The notes under the pieces were generated by a model. It had not been told where the DNA came from and searched no databases. It saw only the letters and a list, made by a program, of their open reading frames with translations. Source: an uncultured Ferrovum sp. (lineage in GTDB: Bacteria > Pseudomonadota > Gammaproteobacteria > Burkholderiales > Ferrovaceae). From it: a DNA stretch of 64,000 nt. The stretch is taken from the NCBI GenBank assembly GCA_903905585.1, contig CAIVHB010000059.1, forward strand, positions 62,001 to 126,000, written 5' to 3'. Positions within the stretch are counted from its first letter, which is position 1; every line of letters begins with the position of its first letter. Positions 47,789 through 56,923 of this stretch are shown here, in pieces. Both the position numbers and the translations under genes were made by a program.

Positions 47789-50566
47789 TTATCCGCTATT
47801 TCGAAGCCCAGCAGCAACGCCGTTTATAGAAATATGAATGCCCCGCCGCACCCTTCCATCGGTTTCACCATTGCGATGACGCCTGAGAAGCTCAATCTGC
47901 ATCAAATTGAGAGGGTTCATATAAGGCGTTCGGTTTTTGATGGCCAAGCCTAGCATGGGGTTATCTGCCAGCAAGTCTTCAGCGCCATTAATCATCAGAA
48001 GCGCATCTCGGGTAGCATGCCACTCATTCGATAAGCGAGAAAAAATACGGTCGCGTAGCGCAACATCAGGAACAAGTTCTGAATAGCGGGAAGCAATGGC
48101 CAAATCGCTCTTGGCCAAAATCATATCCATATTGGATAACTGGGTACGGAAAAAAGGCCAAACGGCATGCATGCGTTGCAGCCTAGCCAAACCGTCATTA
48201 TTCTCTTCCAGCCAGGCCTTAATGGCCGAACCAAATCCATACCAACCCGGCAACATTAGACGACATTGCGCCCAAGAAAAGACCCAAGGAATAGCCCGCA
48301 AATCTTCAATGCGCTCAGACGCTTTGCGCGAGGCTGGGCGACTACCAATATTGAGATGCGCAATTTCAGAGATGGGGGTGGAGGCCCAGAAATATTGTGT
48401 AAAACCGGGGGTCTCATACACCAGGTCGCGATAAGCCTGAAATGCTAATTCAGAAATACGCTCCATAATGCCGTAGAAACCTTCGGCACTCTCTGCATGG
48501 TTTTCATTGTCCAATAAGGTTGCCTCCAGGGTGGCGGCAACTAAAACCTCAAGGTTACGTCTTCCTACATCGGGTTTGCCATATTTAGAAGCAATCACTT
48601 CGCCCTGTTCAGTGATACGAATTTGGCCTGACACAGCACCGGCGGGCTGGGCCAAAATAGCCTCATACGAAGGCCCTCCTCCTCTCCCTACCGAACCACC
48701 TCGGCCGTGAAATAATCGTAAGCGCACTCCGGCTTGTGCAAAAACTTTGGCAAGCTCAATTTCAGCTTTATAAAGTTCCCAACCTGAGGTGAGAAAACCA
48801 CCATCTTTATTCGAATCAGAATAACCCAACATCACTTCCTGCTCCTCTCCACGCAGGCGAATTAATTGACGAAACAGTGGGATAGCCAGAATTGCAGCCA
48901 TCGTAGTACTGGATTGCCTGAGGTCTTCAATCGTCTCAAATAAGGGAATCATGTTCATGTCTAGATGAGGTTGCTTGCCTGGTATCAATAGCCCTGCCTC
49001 TTTCAGCAGCAATGCAAGCTCCAGCAAGTCAGACACACCATCTGTTTTAGAGATAATGCAATTAGGCAGCGCAGCACTTCCAAATCGTGATTTCAGTTCG
49101 CGCGCCTTGAAGAATATCGCTAACTCTCCTTGCGTTTCCTCTGAATACTGTTGATACGGGGAATACAACAAACGCGGAACGGTGAGCTCGGTTTGAAGCA
49201 ACTGTATGCGCTGGTCTTCATTCAAAGACAAATAATCCTCACACGCTCCGGCATGCAAAAGAAGTTCAGCGACCGTGCGCTCATGCACATCCGAGTTTTG
49301 TCTTAAATCAATTGGGGCCAAGAAAAAACCAAAGACTTGAACCGCGCGCATGAGTTTTCTGAGCCGTCCACGCGCGAGGCGGGTGCCCCCATTTTGCATC
49401 AGCGACTGCGCCAACACTTTTAGGTCGGCATAGAACGCATCACCATTTTCATAGGCGGGGATTTCTTCAGAATGCTGTGCCGGATTCTCTAAAGATACCG
49501 ATGTTTGACTGAGTTTGGCGTGAATGAAGTTTAATGCAAGTCGGTATGGTTCATCAGCACGATGCGGAGAACGATCAGGAGATTGCTCAGCCAGCACCTC
49601 TAGTTCCGGAGAAACCGTAGCAAGGAGAATAGACAAGGGCAATTCTGTGCTCAATGCATCGAGTTCTGAAAGATAGAACTGGATTGCAGCAGAAGACTGT
49701 AATCCCATTGCCTGCTCAAGAATCGGCGCAGTCACGAAAGGATTACCGTCTCGATCTCCGCCTATCCATGCGCCTACTTTAAAGAATGAAGCAAGCTCCC
49801 AAGCGTTCTTGGGGTAACGGGTTCGCAATAAATCTTCAAAGTGGCAGTACATACGCGGTACTTCACTAAAGAAGGTTTTATCGTAGTAAGAAATCCCATT
49901 TTTTACTTCATCTAAAACAGTCAATCTTTCTCGTCGCAGCATCCTGGTCTGCCACATCGTGATGATGCTGTCTTTTAGGTTCTCTTCACTCTCTAGAATT
50001 TCTTCTGAAGTTTGCGCGATGCGATCACGTGCTTCGAGCAATTCTGCAATACGCTCCTGTAAACCCAAAATACTTTTACGCTGAACTTCTGTAGGATGCG
50101 CCGTGAGTACTGGGCTAACATAAGCAATATCGAGGACTTTTTTTATGGTGGCGGGCAATACACCCGATTCAGCAAGACGATCCAAGGCGCACTCTAGGCT
50201 TCCTGATAACGCAGAAGAAGAATGACCAGATTGCTTGCGATGCAGGCGAATGTGATGCTGATCTTCGGCAATATTCACCAAGTGCAAAAAGTATGAAAAG
50301 GCACGAACAACAGAGATCGATGACTCTTGTGGTAGACCATTCAGGGCCTCTGCCATCTCGATATCCGAGCTAGAATCACGAGATCGCGTAAATCGAATGG
50401 CGTGTTGCCTAATGCGTTCGACAACAGAAAAAACCTGTTCACCCTCAATTTCTTTAATAGATTCGCCCAGTAGTCGGCCTAACAGTCTGATGTCCTCACG
50501 AAGAGGAATATCGCTATCCGGCAAGTGAGGGCTTGGGATATTCGCTGAGGATAAAGAAAGATTCAT
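47789..50566 (-). CDS. ppc: Phosphoenolpyruvate carboxylase
   Basis: PEPC carboxylates phosphoenolpyruvate to oxaloacetate, refilling the TCA cycle. In aerobic phototrophs it can be a main anaplerotic CO2-fixing enzyme. The 925-residue length is normal. The catalytic His lies in VLTAHPTEVQRKS (about residue 157), and the second site motifs GYSDSNKDGGFLTSGWELY and FHGRGGSVGRGGGPSYEAI are both intact. The C-terminus ends RNSG, close to the usual RNTG. The gene is not linked to the PGC. Confidence 0.96.
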   Translation of the reverse strand: MNLSLSSANIPSPHLPDSDIPLREDIRLLGRLLGESIKEIEGEQVFSVVERIRQHAIRFTRSRDSSSDIEMAEALNGLPQESSISVVRAFSYFLHLVNIAEDQHHIRLHRKQSGHSSSALSGSLECALDRLAESGVLPATIKKVLDIAYVSPVLTAHPTEVQRKSILGLQERIAELLEARDRIAQTSEEILESEENLKDSIITMWQTRMLRRERLTVLDEVKNGISYYDKTFFSEVPRMYCHFEDLLRTRYPKNAWELASFFKVGAWIGGDRDGNPFVTAPILEQAMGLQSSAAIQFYLSELDALSTELPLSILLATVSPELEVLAEQSPDRSPHRADEPYRLALNFIHAKLSQTSVSLENPAQHSEEIPAYENGDAFYADLKVLAQSLMQNGGTRLARGRLRKLMRAVQVFGFFLAPIDLRQNSDVHERTVAELLLHAGACEDYLSLNEDQRIQLLQTELTVPRLLYSPYQQYSEETQGELAIFFKARELKSRFGSAALPNCIISKTDGVSDLLELALLLKEAGLLIPGKQPHLDMNMIPLFETIEDLRQSSTTMAAILAIPLFRQLIRLRGEEQEVMLGYSDSNKDGGFLTSGWELYKAEIELAKVFAQAGVRLRLFHGRGGSVGRGGGPSYEAILAQPAGAVSGQIRITEQGEVIASKYGKPDVGRRNLEVLVAATLEATLLDNENHAESAEGFYGIMERISELAFQAYRDLVYETPGFTQYFWASTPISEIAHLNIGSRPASRKASERIEDLRAIPWVFSWAQCRLMLPGWYGFGSAIKAWLEENNDGLARLQRMHAVWPFFRTQLSNMDMILAKSDLAIASRYSELVPDVALRDRIFSRLSNEWHATRDALLMINGAEDLLADNPMLGLAIKNRTPYMNPLNLMQIELLRRHRNGETDGRVRRGIHISINGVAAGLRNSG

Positions 50567-50575
50567 GACTCACCT

Positions 50576-50752
50576 TTACTTATTTTCGATGACTTTGCCC
50601 AGCAAGCGGTTCATTAGAGTGGGAGGGCCACTGATCAGGGAAGGTTTAGTTTCTTTACCTGCTAACTTACCCTGTTTTCCAAATGGGTTTTCTTGGCTCT
50701 TACGAATATCCAGCTTTTTCCCTTTAAACTTTTCTAAATCTGTTTTTTTCAT
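50576..50752 (-). CDS. Small basic protein of 58 residues upstream of ppc (unknown)
   Basis: A short frame starting with an ATG at 50752 and ending 9 bases before the ppc start. It encodes a Lys-rich, soluble protein beginning MKKTDLEKFKGKKLDIRKSQ, with Gly/Pro-containing middle ISGPPTLMNRLLGKVIENK. The amino-acid pattern looks like a real small protein, and it is closely spaced to ppc on the same strand. There is no good ribosome site. The opposite-strand frame in this stretch has a less protein-like composition. Function unknown. Confidence 0.5.
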   Translation of the reverse strand: MKKTDLEKFKGKKLDIRKSQENPFGKQGKLAGKETKPSLISGPPTLMNRLLGKVIENK

Positions 50753-50837
50753 AATTTTCAGTATAGCCTTGTAAACAGCTTGAAATGATCAGATTTATTG
50801 CATAGGGTGAATTTAAAAATGATGAATAGCGGAGATC

Positions 50838-51200
50838 ATGAAAGGAATGGGTAAAAAAACCATCCTGATCGTGTTGTGCTTTCAGTTGACGGGTTGCGCG
50901 GTCGTAGCATCTGTAGGCGGAGGCAGCGCCGCGACGATTCAGGCAGCTCAAACTATTGACGCCGCAAAATTAAGCGCAGATGCCTTAAGTGGCGCAACAA
51001 CCGGAAAAACAATTACCGACCATGCAATTAGCTTCGTTGCAGATCAAGACTGCACCCTATTCAATCTGTTAGATGGCAAACCGATGTGCGTGGAATATGG
51101 CTTCCGCCAAAAGTCAGAGGAGCTTGCCTCAGTTCAAACATCCGCTCCAATTCCAGTCGTGACGATTAACCCCCTTACTTTGCAGCGATCAGACCACTAA
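50838..51200 (+). CDS. Small predicted lipoprotein
   Basis: A 120-residue protein with a type II signal peptide: a basic start (MKGMGKK), a hydrophobic core and a lipobox LTGC (about residues 18-21). The mature part has an Ala/Ser/Gly-rich region (SVGGGSAATIQAAQTIDAAK) resembling small Burkholderiales-type lipoproteins, then two Cys (DQDCTLFNLLDGKPMCVEYG). A ribosome site (CGGAG) precedes the ATG. Function unknown. It is followed by the pentapeptide-repeat gene after 5 bases. Confidence 0.75.
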   Translation: MKGMGKKTILIVLCFQLTGCAVVASVGGGSAATIQAAQTIDAAKLSADALSGATTGKTITDHAISFVADQDCTLFNLLDGKPMCVEYGFRQKSEELASVQTSAPIPVVTINPLTLQRSDH

Positions 51201-51205
51201 ATCTC

Positions 51206-51565
51206 ATGAACCGCGTCAATGTCTCAGCCTTGGCCTTTGTTTGTATTATTTGTATTGGCAAAGCTTTTGCCAAATGTGAAGACCCGCCCGCACCGGGCGT
51301 GGATTGGAGAGGGTGTTATAAGCACAATGCAGATCTTAAAAAAGCCAATCTCAGCAAGGCCAACCTCACCCTGACTGAGTTTGTGGGAGCCGACTTATCG
51401 AATGCTAATCTGACAGGAGCAACCATGGACTGGGCCGTTCTGACCAATGCCAAGGTCACGGGCACTATCTTTAAGCAAGCCTATTTAGGCTACGCCACCT
51501 GGACAGACGGAACCCCCTGTCGGGGAGGGCAATATGGTCAATCGGTTGGCAAATGCGACCACTAA
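51206..51565 (+). CDS. Exported pentapeptide-repeat protein
   Basis: A 119-residue protein with a cleavable signal peptide (to about residue 22, IGKAFA) and a short run of pentapeptide repeats of the A(D/N)Lxx type: ADLKKANLSKANL, GADLSNANLTGAT and neighbouring units to about residue 95. The mature part has paired Cys near both ends (KCEDPP, WRGCYK, TPCRGG, GKCDH), likely forming disulfides. It is probably co-transcribed with the lipoprotein upstream. It ends overlapping by 4 bases with the convergent GGDEF/EAL gene. Confidence 0.75.
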   Translation: MNRVNVSALAFVCIICIGKAFAKCEDPPAPGVDWRGCYKHNADLKKANLSKANLTLTEFVGADLSNANLTGATMDWAVLTNAKVTGTIFKQAYLGYATWTDGTPCRGGQYGQSVGKCDH

Positions 51566-54384
51566 GTTTTTGAGTTCCCCCCCGCAACCAGCATGGCTTG
51601 CACTTCTTCAGGCGTAAGCGCTTTGATTGAGGCCGCGATGATCCCTAAAGGCGTTGAGGGCCATTCTGGATCAATGTCCCATTTCCAATTTTTACGCCAC
51701 GCCATGAACTCTGAAGGAGGCATCGGTTTAGCTATTTCATACCCTTGCCCAGACTCAGCCCCCAAGAACGTAGCCATTTCTAGGAGCGCTAAGTTCTCCA
51801 ATCCTTCAACCACCACACTCTGGCCTAAAACATGCGCCATTTGAATTAAGGCGGTGATGAACTGAACTGATTTGTAGGGATCTTTTTCTGCCCCTTTAAC
51901 GAGATTTTGATCAATCTTAACGCTATGAAAAGGAACGGTTCTAAGACGGCTTAAACTACTGTATCCAGAGCCAAGATCATCCATCACCAGTTCCACACCC
52001 AATTCAATCAACTCACTGACCAGACCATCCCTGGAATTAGCCCAGGAAGAATCCCCTTCTGTTTCTAGTAACTCAAGGTGAATTTTTTTAGGGGATATAC
52101 CGGCTTGCTTTAAAGACCTTTCAAGACGTTTTGTAAAGTGTTGGGTAAGCAATACACCTATGGGTAAATTGAGACTGATCGAAAGATCGTTTAAGCCTTC
52201 CTCACTCCATTTTTTAAGCCATTCTAGGCCCACACGTAAACTTTCTTCAAAGAGCATCGCTAATTCAATAGGGCCAAAACTTGGCAAGAACTCTGCAGGA
52301 CTTAACACTCGCGTGGTGTCTTGCATACGCGCCAAGAACTCCACTTTATCGACTTTACCGGTCTTTAAATCAAGCAGCGGCTGAATGTTAAAGTGCAATT
52401 TGTCTTTAGCCAATAAAGTATGGATATGTTGGCGATGCTCCCAATCTGTCAGCCGATTATCCGATTCGGTATTGCGGTGTTCTAACAAATCTGTCGCTAA
52501 ATGTCGCAACGATTCCAGCCAAAAACCAGCGCCAGCAGAATTAAACTGACAGGGATAATTGCCATACAGTGTCAGCACTGAACTGGGATAACCAAATTTA
52601 TCCAAGATAGGAATCGCTACGATACTTCTCGGCAATCCCATTCCACCTAAAGATTGATCCTCACTTTCTGGCCCTCTTAGGTTCAAGCAAATTTCAATGC
52701 GTCCCGTTTTCCATGCGCGAGCACGCACGCCCACATTAGCATCACTGCGAACAGCAGGCCCCTGGCCATACTCAATCAGGGCATTGAGTTCATGCAGATG
52801 ACTTCCTTGCGCAAACTGGGTAATGTACCCACCCTTGATAGCCGGTCGGCCTAAAGTTGCAGCGGAAATAGAGGCTATTTCAGATAAATACTGCAGCAAG
52901 GCATCAGGTCGATTTCCATTCTCGGCCCAGGCGGGAATCAAAGCCTCAAGTAATGAAAGAGATCGTAGCGCATCTTTATCTGCCATGCTTCTGCCCATCT
53001 GATTGGCTTGAAGCTCCTCTACCAATCGATTCTGAATAATACTGGTGACCGCCAGTCGGGCATTAAAGCGCCAGGGTAAAGCTTTGATGAGCGGCTGGAG
53101 CATGCTCGAAAAACGATCCAAGGCAGCGATCATTTCAAACTCATCTAAGCCTAATAGGCTGTGAATTTTTCCGAGAGATTCGCCCTCTTGAATATGCTGC
53201 TGCTCGTTCAGATCAGGCCTGACAAGACGCTCAAAACGTGATCGTTGTAAATGTAAAAACTCTTCTTTCTCGCGTTCTGTCAGGCACAACGAAATGATAT
53301 TTTCAGAGGCCTCTTCTTTTTTTTGAAGCGCATTTTCATTTTCACTCAGCTGCGACTGAATATCTAAAACATAAGGCATGGCATCTGTTAAAAGCTTGCT
53401 AGCATCCTTACCGTAAGGCTCAAGTGAACCCAACTGCTCTGATTCAGGATCAGTGATCGCATCCGCCAAAGCCCACCATTTAGTGCGCTCTAATTTGATC
53501 GCTTTAATGGCAAGTAGCGCATGGTCAGCCAAACGCAGAAGACCATCCGCATCCTCTCCGTCTTTAGGAAAAAGGGCCACGCCCATGCTCATCCCAATTC
53601 CAATTCGCTTCCCCACAATCGGCTGAAAGGATTGTGCCGTGCATTCTTTTAAGCGCTCGGTAATGACTTCCAGTTCTTCTAATGTATTGTCCGGATCTAG
53701 GTTATTTAAGAGCAGAACAAACTCATCCCCACCTAAACGCGCGAGAAAGTCATGGCGTCGCATGCGACGCTGCATCCTCCCGCTGTAAGCCTTCAACAGA
53801 TTGTCACCTGCATCATGGCCTAAATCATCATTGACAGACTTAAAGCCATCCAAGTCAATCATTCCTATGGCCAGCGCCCGGCCATTTACTTCAGCACGTT
53901 TAATCGCCCGCGATAACTCCTGTTCTAAGGCACGGCGATTAGGCAAACCCGTCAGAGCATCATGCATAGATTCGAATTGCATTTTCTCTTCTGCTTGACG
54001 ACTTTCAGTGATGTCACGCCAATGCAAAGTCAATATCGTTTCATCCGCCAGCTCATGATGAAACTTAGACAGCGTGGCCTCAACCCAGATCGCTTTGGCT
54101 TCAGAACCATGACACAGCCAATCAAAGCGTTGGGGTTTTTCTGAGCGAGCCTTATCGATGAACTGAGTCAGGATAGGTTCAGAAGGACGACCATCTGCCT
54201 GTTCTTTGGGAGAGATCATCGCGACTGAAGTGGGCAATAATTCTGCTTTTGCTCGGTACCCTAAAACATGGAGAGCGGCTTCATTGCAATCAATTAATTC
54301 CCCATTATCCATCAGCCACATTGGGTCTAAGGCATGGCCAAATAATTGCTGAAAAGGAACCATACAAGGATGGGGATTATTCAT
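51562..54384 (-). CDS. PAS-GGDEF-(globin-like sensor?)-GAF-EAL c-di-GMP signalling protein
   Basis: A 940-residue cytoplasmic protein without evident membrane helices. A PAS domain occupies about residues 8-125 and GGDEF about 140-300 with the intact motif LARLGGDEFVLLL. A middle helical segment (about 360-480, with SLGKIHSLLGLDEFEMIAAL) recalls sensor regions of globin-coupled cyclases. A GAF-like region (about 490-645) precedes an EAL domain (about 660-910). The EAL site reads EFLARMQ, with LLETEGD, MDDLGSGYSSLSRLR and KIDQNLVKG. Both synthase and phosphodiesterase activity are possible; the balance cannot be judged from sequence. Confidence 0.88.
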   Translation of the reverse strand: MNNPHPCMVPFQQLFGHALDPMWLMDNGELIDCNEAALHVLGYRAKAELLPTSVAMISPKEQADGRPSEPILTQFIDKARSEKPQRFDWLCHGSEAKAIWVEATLSKFHHELADETILTLHWRDITESRQAEEKMQFESMHDALTGLPNRRALEQELSRAIKRAEVNGRALAIGMIDLDGFKSVNDDLGHDAGDNLLKAYSGRMQRRMRRHDFLARLGGDEFVLLLNNLDPDNTLEELEVITERLKECTAQSFQPIVGKRIGIGMSMGVALFPKDGEDADGLLRLADHALLAIKAIKLERTKWWALADAITDPESEQLGSLEPYGKDASKLLTDAMPYVLDIQSQLSENENALQKKEEASENIISLCLTEREKEEFLHLQRSRFERLVRPDLNEQQHIQEGESLGKIHSLLGLDEFEMIAALDRFSSMLQPLIKALPWRFNARLAVTSIIQNRLVEELQANQMGRSMADKDALRSLSLLEALIPAWAENGNRPDALLQYLSEIASISAATLGRPAIKGGYITQFAQGSHLHELNALIEYGQGPAVRSDANVGVRARAWKTGRIEICLNLRGPESEDQSLGGMGLPRSIVAIPILDKFGYPSSVLTLYGNYPCQFNSAGAGFWLESLRHLATDLLEHRNTESDNRLTDWEHRQHIHTLLAKDKLHFNIQPLLDLKTGKVDKVEFLARMQDTTRVLSPAEFLPSFGPIELAMLFEESLRVGLEWLKKWSEEGLNDLSISLNLPIGVLLTQHFTKRLERSLKQAGISPKKIHLELLETEGDSSWANSRDGLVSELIELGVELVMDDLGSGYSSLSRLRTVPFHSVKIDQNLVKGAEKDPYKSVQFITALIQMAHVLGQSVVVEGLENLALLEMATFLGAESGQGYEIAKPMPPSEFMAWRKNWKWDIDPEWPSTPLGIIAASIKALTPEEVQAMLVAGGNSKT

Positions 54385-54395
54385 GATTCACATAC

Positions 54396-55190
54396 TCATT
54401 GCATTGAAGAGAATTCCGCACGATGGGGCGGAGCTAAAAAACGTTCAAAAAAGTTGGTGCTGGTTGCCTGCCCTATTGCATCGACAGAGGTCTCACGAAG
54501 TCGCGCTATTTCTTCAGCGACATAACGCACCAAAGCAGGATGATTGAGCTTGCCGCGAAAAGGTACGGGCGCAAGATAGGGGGAGTCTGTCTCGATTAAC
54601 ATGGAATTGAGCGGGACGCGCTGTGCCACTTCCTTTAAAGCGACTGCATTTTTAAAAGTCACAATACCTGAAAAGGAAATCAAAAACCCCAGATCCATGG
54701 CTTGTTGGGCGATGTCCCAACTTTCGGTAAAACAATGCATGACACCCCCTACTGCATCCGCACCTTCCTCTTTGAGGATACGAATAGTATCTTCTGCAGC
54801 GGACCGGGTATGGATAATTAAGGGTTTTTTGACTTCCTTAGCCGCTCTAATATGAGTACGAAAACGCGCTCGCTGCCATTCAAGGTCACCCTGAAGGCGA
54901 TAATAATCAAGCCCTGTCTCGCCAATCGCAACCACCTTAGGATGCGCCGCTAAAGTCACTAATTGCGCAACTGAGGCTTCTTCTACATCCTCATAATCGG
55001 GGTGAATGCCAACAGAGGCAAAGAGATTGGGGGTGGATGCGGCAAGCGCTAAAACACCAGGCAAGCCCTTGAGGCTTACCGCAACACACAGCGCATGCGT
55101 GACCTGATGCGCTTGCATCTCATCGAGGAAGCTTTGCAAACCTTCCCTTAGTTCAGGAAAATCAAGATGGCAATGAGAATCAACAAACAT
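54396..55190 (-). CDS. tatD: TatD-family metal-dependent hydrolase/DNase
   Basis: A TIM-barrel metal-dependent hydrolase of 264 residues. It has the starting metal motif MFVDSHCHLDF, the Glu in AIGETGLDYYRLQ, the His in PLIIHTRSA, GGVMHCFTESW, and the late Asp in LIETDSPYLAPVPFRGK. The family includes 3'-5' DNA/RNA exonucleases. It sits downstream of holB, as in Escherichia coli; the PilZ gene found between them in many proteobacteria is absent. A spacer of 57 bases separates it from holB. Confidence 0.92.
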   Translation of the reverse strand: MFVDSHCHLDFPELREGLQSFLDEMQAHQVTHALCVAVSLKGLPGVLALAASTPNLFASVGIHPDYEDVEEASVAQLVTLAAHPKVVAIGETGLDYYRLQGDLEWQRARFRTHIRAAKEVKKPLIIHTRSAAEDTIRILKEEGADAVGGVMHCFTESWDIAQQAMDLGFLISFSGIVTFKNAVALKEVAQRVPLNSMLIETDSPYLAPVPFRGKLNHPALVRYVAEEIARLRETSVDAIGQATSTNFFERFLAPPHRAEFSSMQ

Positions 55191-55247
55191 AGACTTTTAT
55201 ATTCTTGAAGAGGGAAAACTCTAAAAGTCTAAACGTATATCAAACTT

Positions 55248-56285
55248 TTATTGCAATACTGCACAATAATCGTTTAATAAATCGTCACAAAACAACCTCG
55301 GATTGACGGGCTGATGAGATTGATAGCGGGCAATCCGGAGTTTTTTTTCCCAATCCAAGAGTCTCCCGAGATCTAATCGTGATGCTAAAGCCTTAAGCCT
55401 CATCGCGTGCTCTGGATTAAATCGAATCGGGGCATTGTGCTTTTTGGCTAATAAGTCATAACACCAGCACTGCATCCAATCAGTCCATAGCGCCACATTG
55501 TCTCGATTTGCTTTTTCGGATATCCCATAGGGGTCGTGCTCTAGTTTGCTGAGTTGATCCATGAACTCTCGACGCGCTTGTTGTTGATCGGCGTCTGCCA
55601 AGGCAAGCGCTCTAAAAGGCCGTCCGGCTGCTTGTGTTAGAAGGCTATCAGGGGAAGACACCCCCTCCTCTTCTAGCCATGACTTGGCTTCAGGTAATGA
55701 CGGGAGAGGGACACTCACGTTTAAACATCGGCTTAAAATCGTTGCGGGCAAACGTCGGGCATAACTGCTCACCAAAATAAAACGCGTACCAGCCGGAGGC
55801 TCCTCTAGGGTTTTAAGGAGCGCATTGGCCGCAGCCATATTGAGTGCTTCAGCAGGCTCAATCAGCAAGACCCGGGGACCTCCACGATGTGTGGTCAGCG
55901 AAAAGAAGGCGGCCAAACCACGCACCGAATCAATCCCAATTTGCTCGCTCGCCCTTTTTTCGGGAACACTTTCTTCAGACTCTGTAGTCCCTGTTTCATC
56001 TTCAGCGCCTTGTTCTTGCATACGAGCGGGAGTAGTCAACCATCGAAAATCAGGGTGATTTCCAGCATGAAGCCACATGCAAGACTCACATTCACCACAG
56101 GCGCTTGCGTCTTGCTTAGGGTGCATACACAAGAATGCAGCGGCTAGAGCGCGGCCTAAGCGTTGTTTGCCAATACCCTCAGGTCCTGTGAGTAAAAAAG
56201 CATGGTGGCTCGATCCTTGATCCGGTCTTAAGCGGCTCCATATCGTCTCTTGCCAAGGCAAACGCATCCAGGTTTTTGCATTCAT
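55248..56285 (-). CDS. holB: DNA polymerase III subunit delta'
   Basis: HolB is the delta' subunit of the clamp loader. The 345-residue protein has an AAA+ fold with a P-loop-like GPEGIGKQRLGRALA and a zinc-binding cluster spanning residues about 53-70 (Cys residues in FLCMHP, SACGECESCMW). It also has ALLKTLEEPPAGTRFILVSS, and the SRC motif in LPATILSRC. An acidic insertion (about residues 93-112) is present. The start overlaps the tmk stop by 4 bases. Confidence 0.92.
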   Translation of the reverse strand: MNAKTWMRLPWQETIWSRLRPDQGSSHHAFLLTGPEGIGKQRLGRALAAAFLCMHPKQDASACGECESCMWLHAGNHPDFRWLTTPARMQEQGAEDETGTTESEESVPEKRASEQIGIDSVRGLAAFFSLTTHRGGPRVLLIEPAEALNMAAANALLKTLEEPPAGTRFILVSSYARRLPATILSRCLNVSVPLPSLPEAKSWLEEEGVSSPDSLLTQAAGRPFRALALADADQQQARREFMDQLSKLEHDPYGISEKANRDNVALWTDWMQCWCYDLLAKKHNAPIRFNPEHAMRLKALASRLDLGRLLDWEKKLRIARYQSHQPVNPRLFCDDLLNDYCAVLQ

Positions 56286-56923
56286 GATTTTAAAAATTTC
56301 TGCCTGAGGCCCTCTAATGCCTGCTCAATACGCATCCATACTGCATCTAAGGGTTGGGCTGCATTGAGCACCAAAAAACGCTCTGGGTAGTGCGCTGCAC
56401 GCTGCAAATAAGCAGCTCTTACCCGATCGAAAAAACTAGTTTGCTCTAACTCAAAACGATCGCGATCCACACGCCCCGACAGCAATCGTTGTGCGGCCAG
56501 TTCTGGCGATAGATCAAATAGCAGAGTCAGATCTGGCTGCAAATGAGGATGTGTCCAAGTTTCAAGCGCTTCTACTTTTGCTACGCCAAGCTCGCGCCCG
56601 CCCCCTTGATACGCCACGCTCGCATCAGAGAAACGATCTGATAAAACCCATTCACCTCGCTCAAGAGCAGGAATAATGATTTGATGAATATGTTCCGCTC
56701 GACCTGCAAACATCATTAAGGCTTCGGTCTCTGCTTGCATAGGGGTATTGAGCACCAGTTCCCTAAGCTTTTCACCTAGCGGAGTCCCTCCAGGTTCGCG
56801 CGTATGCACCCACTTCAATCCGTGCTCTCCGATCCAGCGATACATGGCGGGCACATGCGTGCTTTTACCCGCGCCATCAATACCTTCAAGCGTGATAAAG
56901 GGGGCACGGTATGTTTGGTTCAT
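56282..56923 (-). CDS. tmk: Thymidylate kinase
   Basis: Tmk phosphorylates dTMP to dTDP. The 213-residue protein has the P-loop LEGIDGAGKSTHVPAMYRW, the DR-x motif WVLSDRFSDASVAYQGGGRE and the Asp/Arg lid LSGRVDRDRFE. It overlaps mltG and holB by 4 bases each, as part of the mltG-tmk-holB-tatD operon. Confidence 0.94.
   Translation of the reverse strand: MNQTYRAPFITLEGIDGAGKSTHVPAMYRWIGEHGLKWVHTREPGGTPLGEKLRELVLNTPMQAETEALMMFAGRAEHIHQIIIPALERGEWVLSDRFSDASVAYQGGGRELGVAKVEALETWTHPHLQPDLTLLFDLSPELAAQRLLSGRVDRDRFELEQTSFFDRVRAAYLQRAAHYPERFLVLNAAQPLDAVWMRIEQALEGLRQKFLKS

Noticed and set aside
50565-50774. Plus-strand frame of 69 codons upstream of the small lipoprotein
   Set aside because: It overlaps ppc and opposes a better minus-strand frame (50576-50752); its product is an irregular Phe/Ser-rich sequence.
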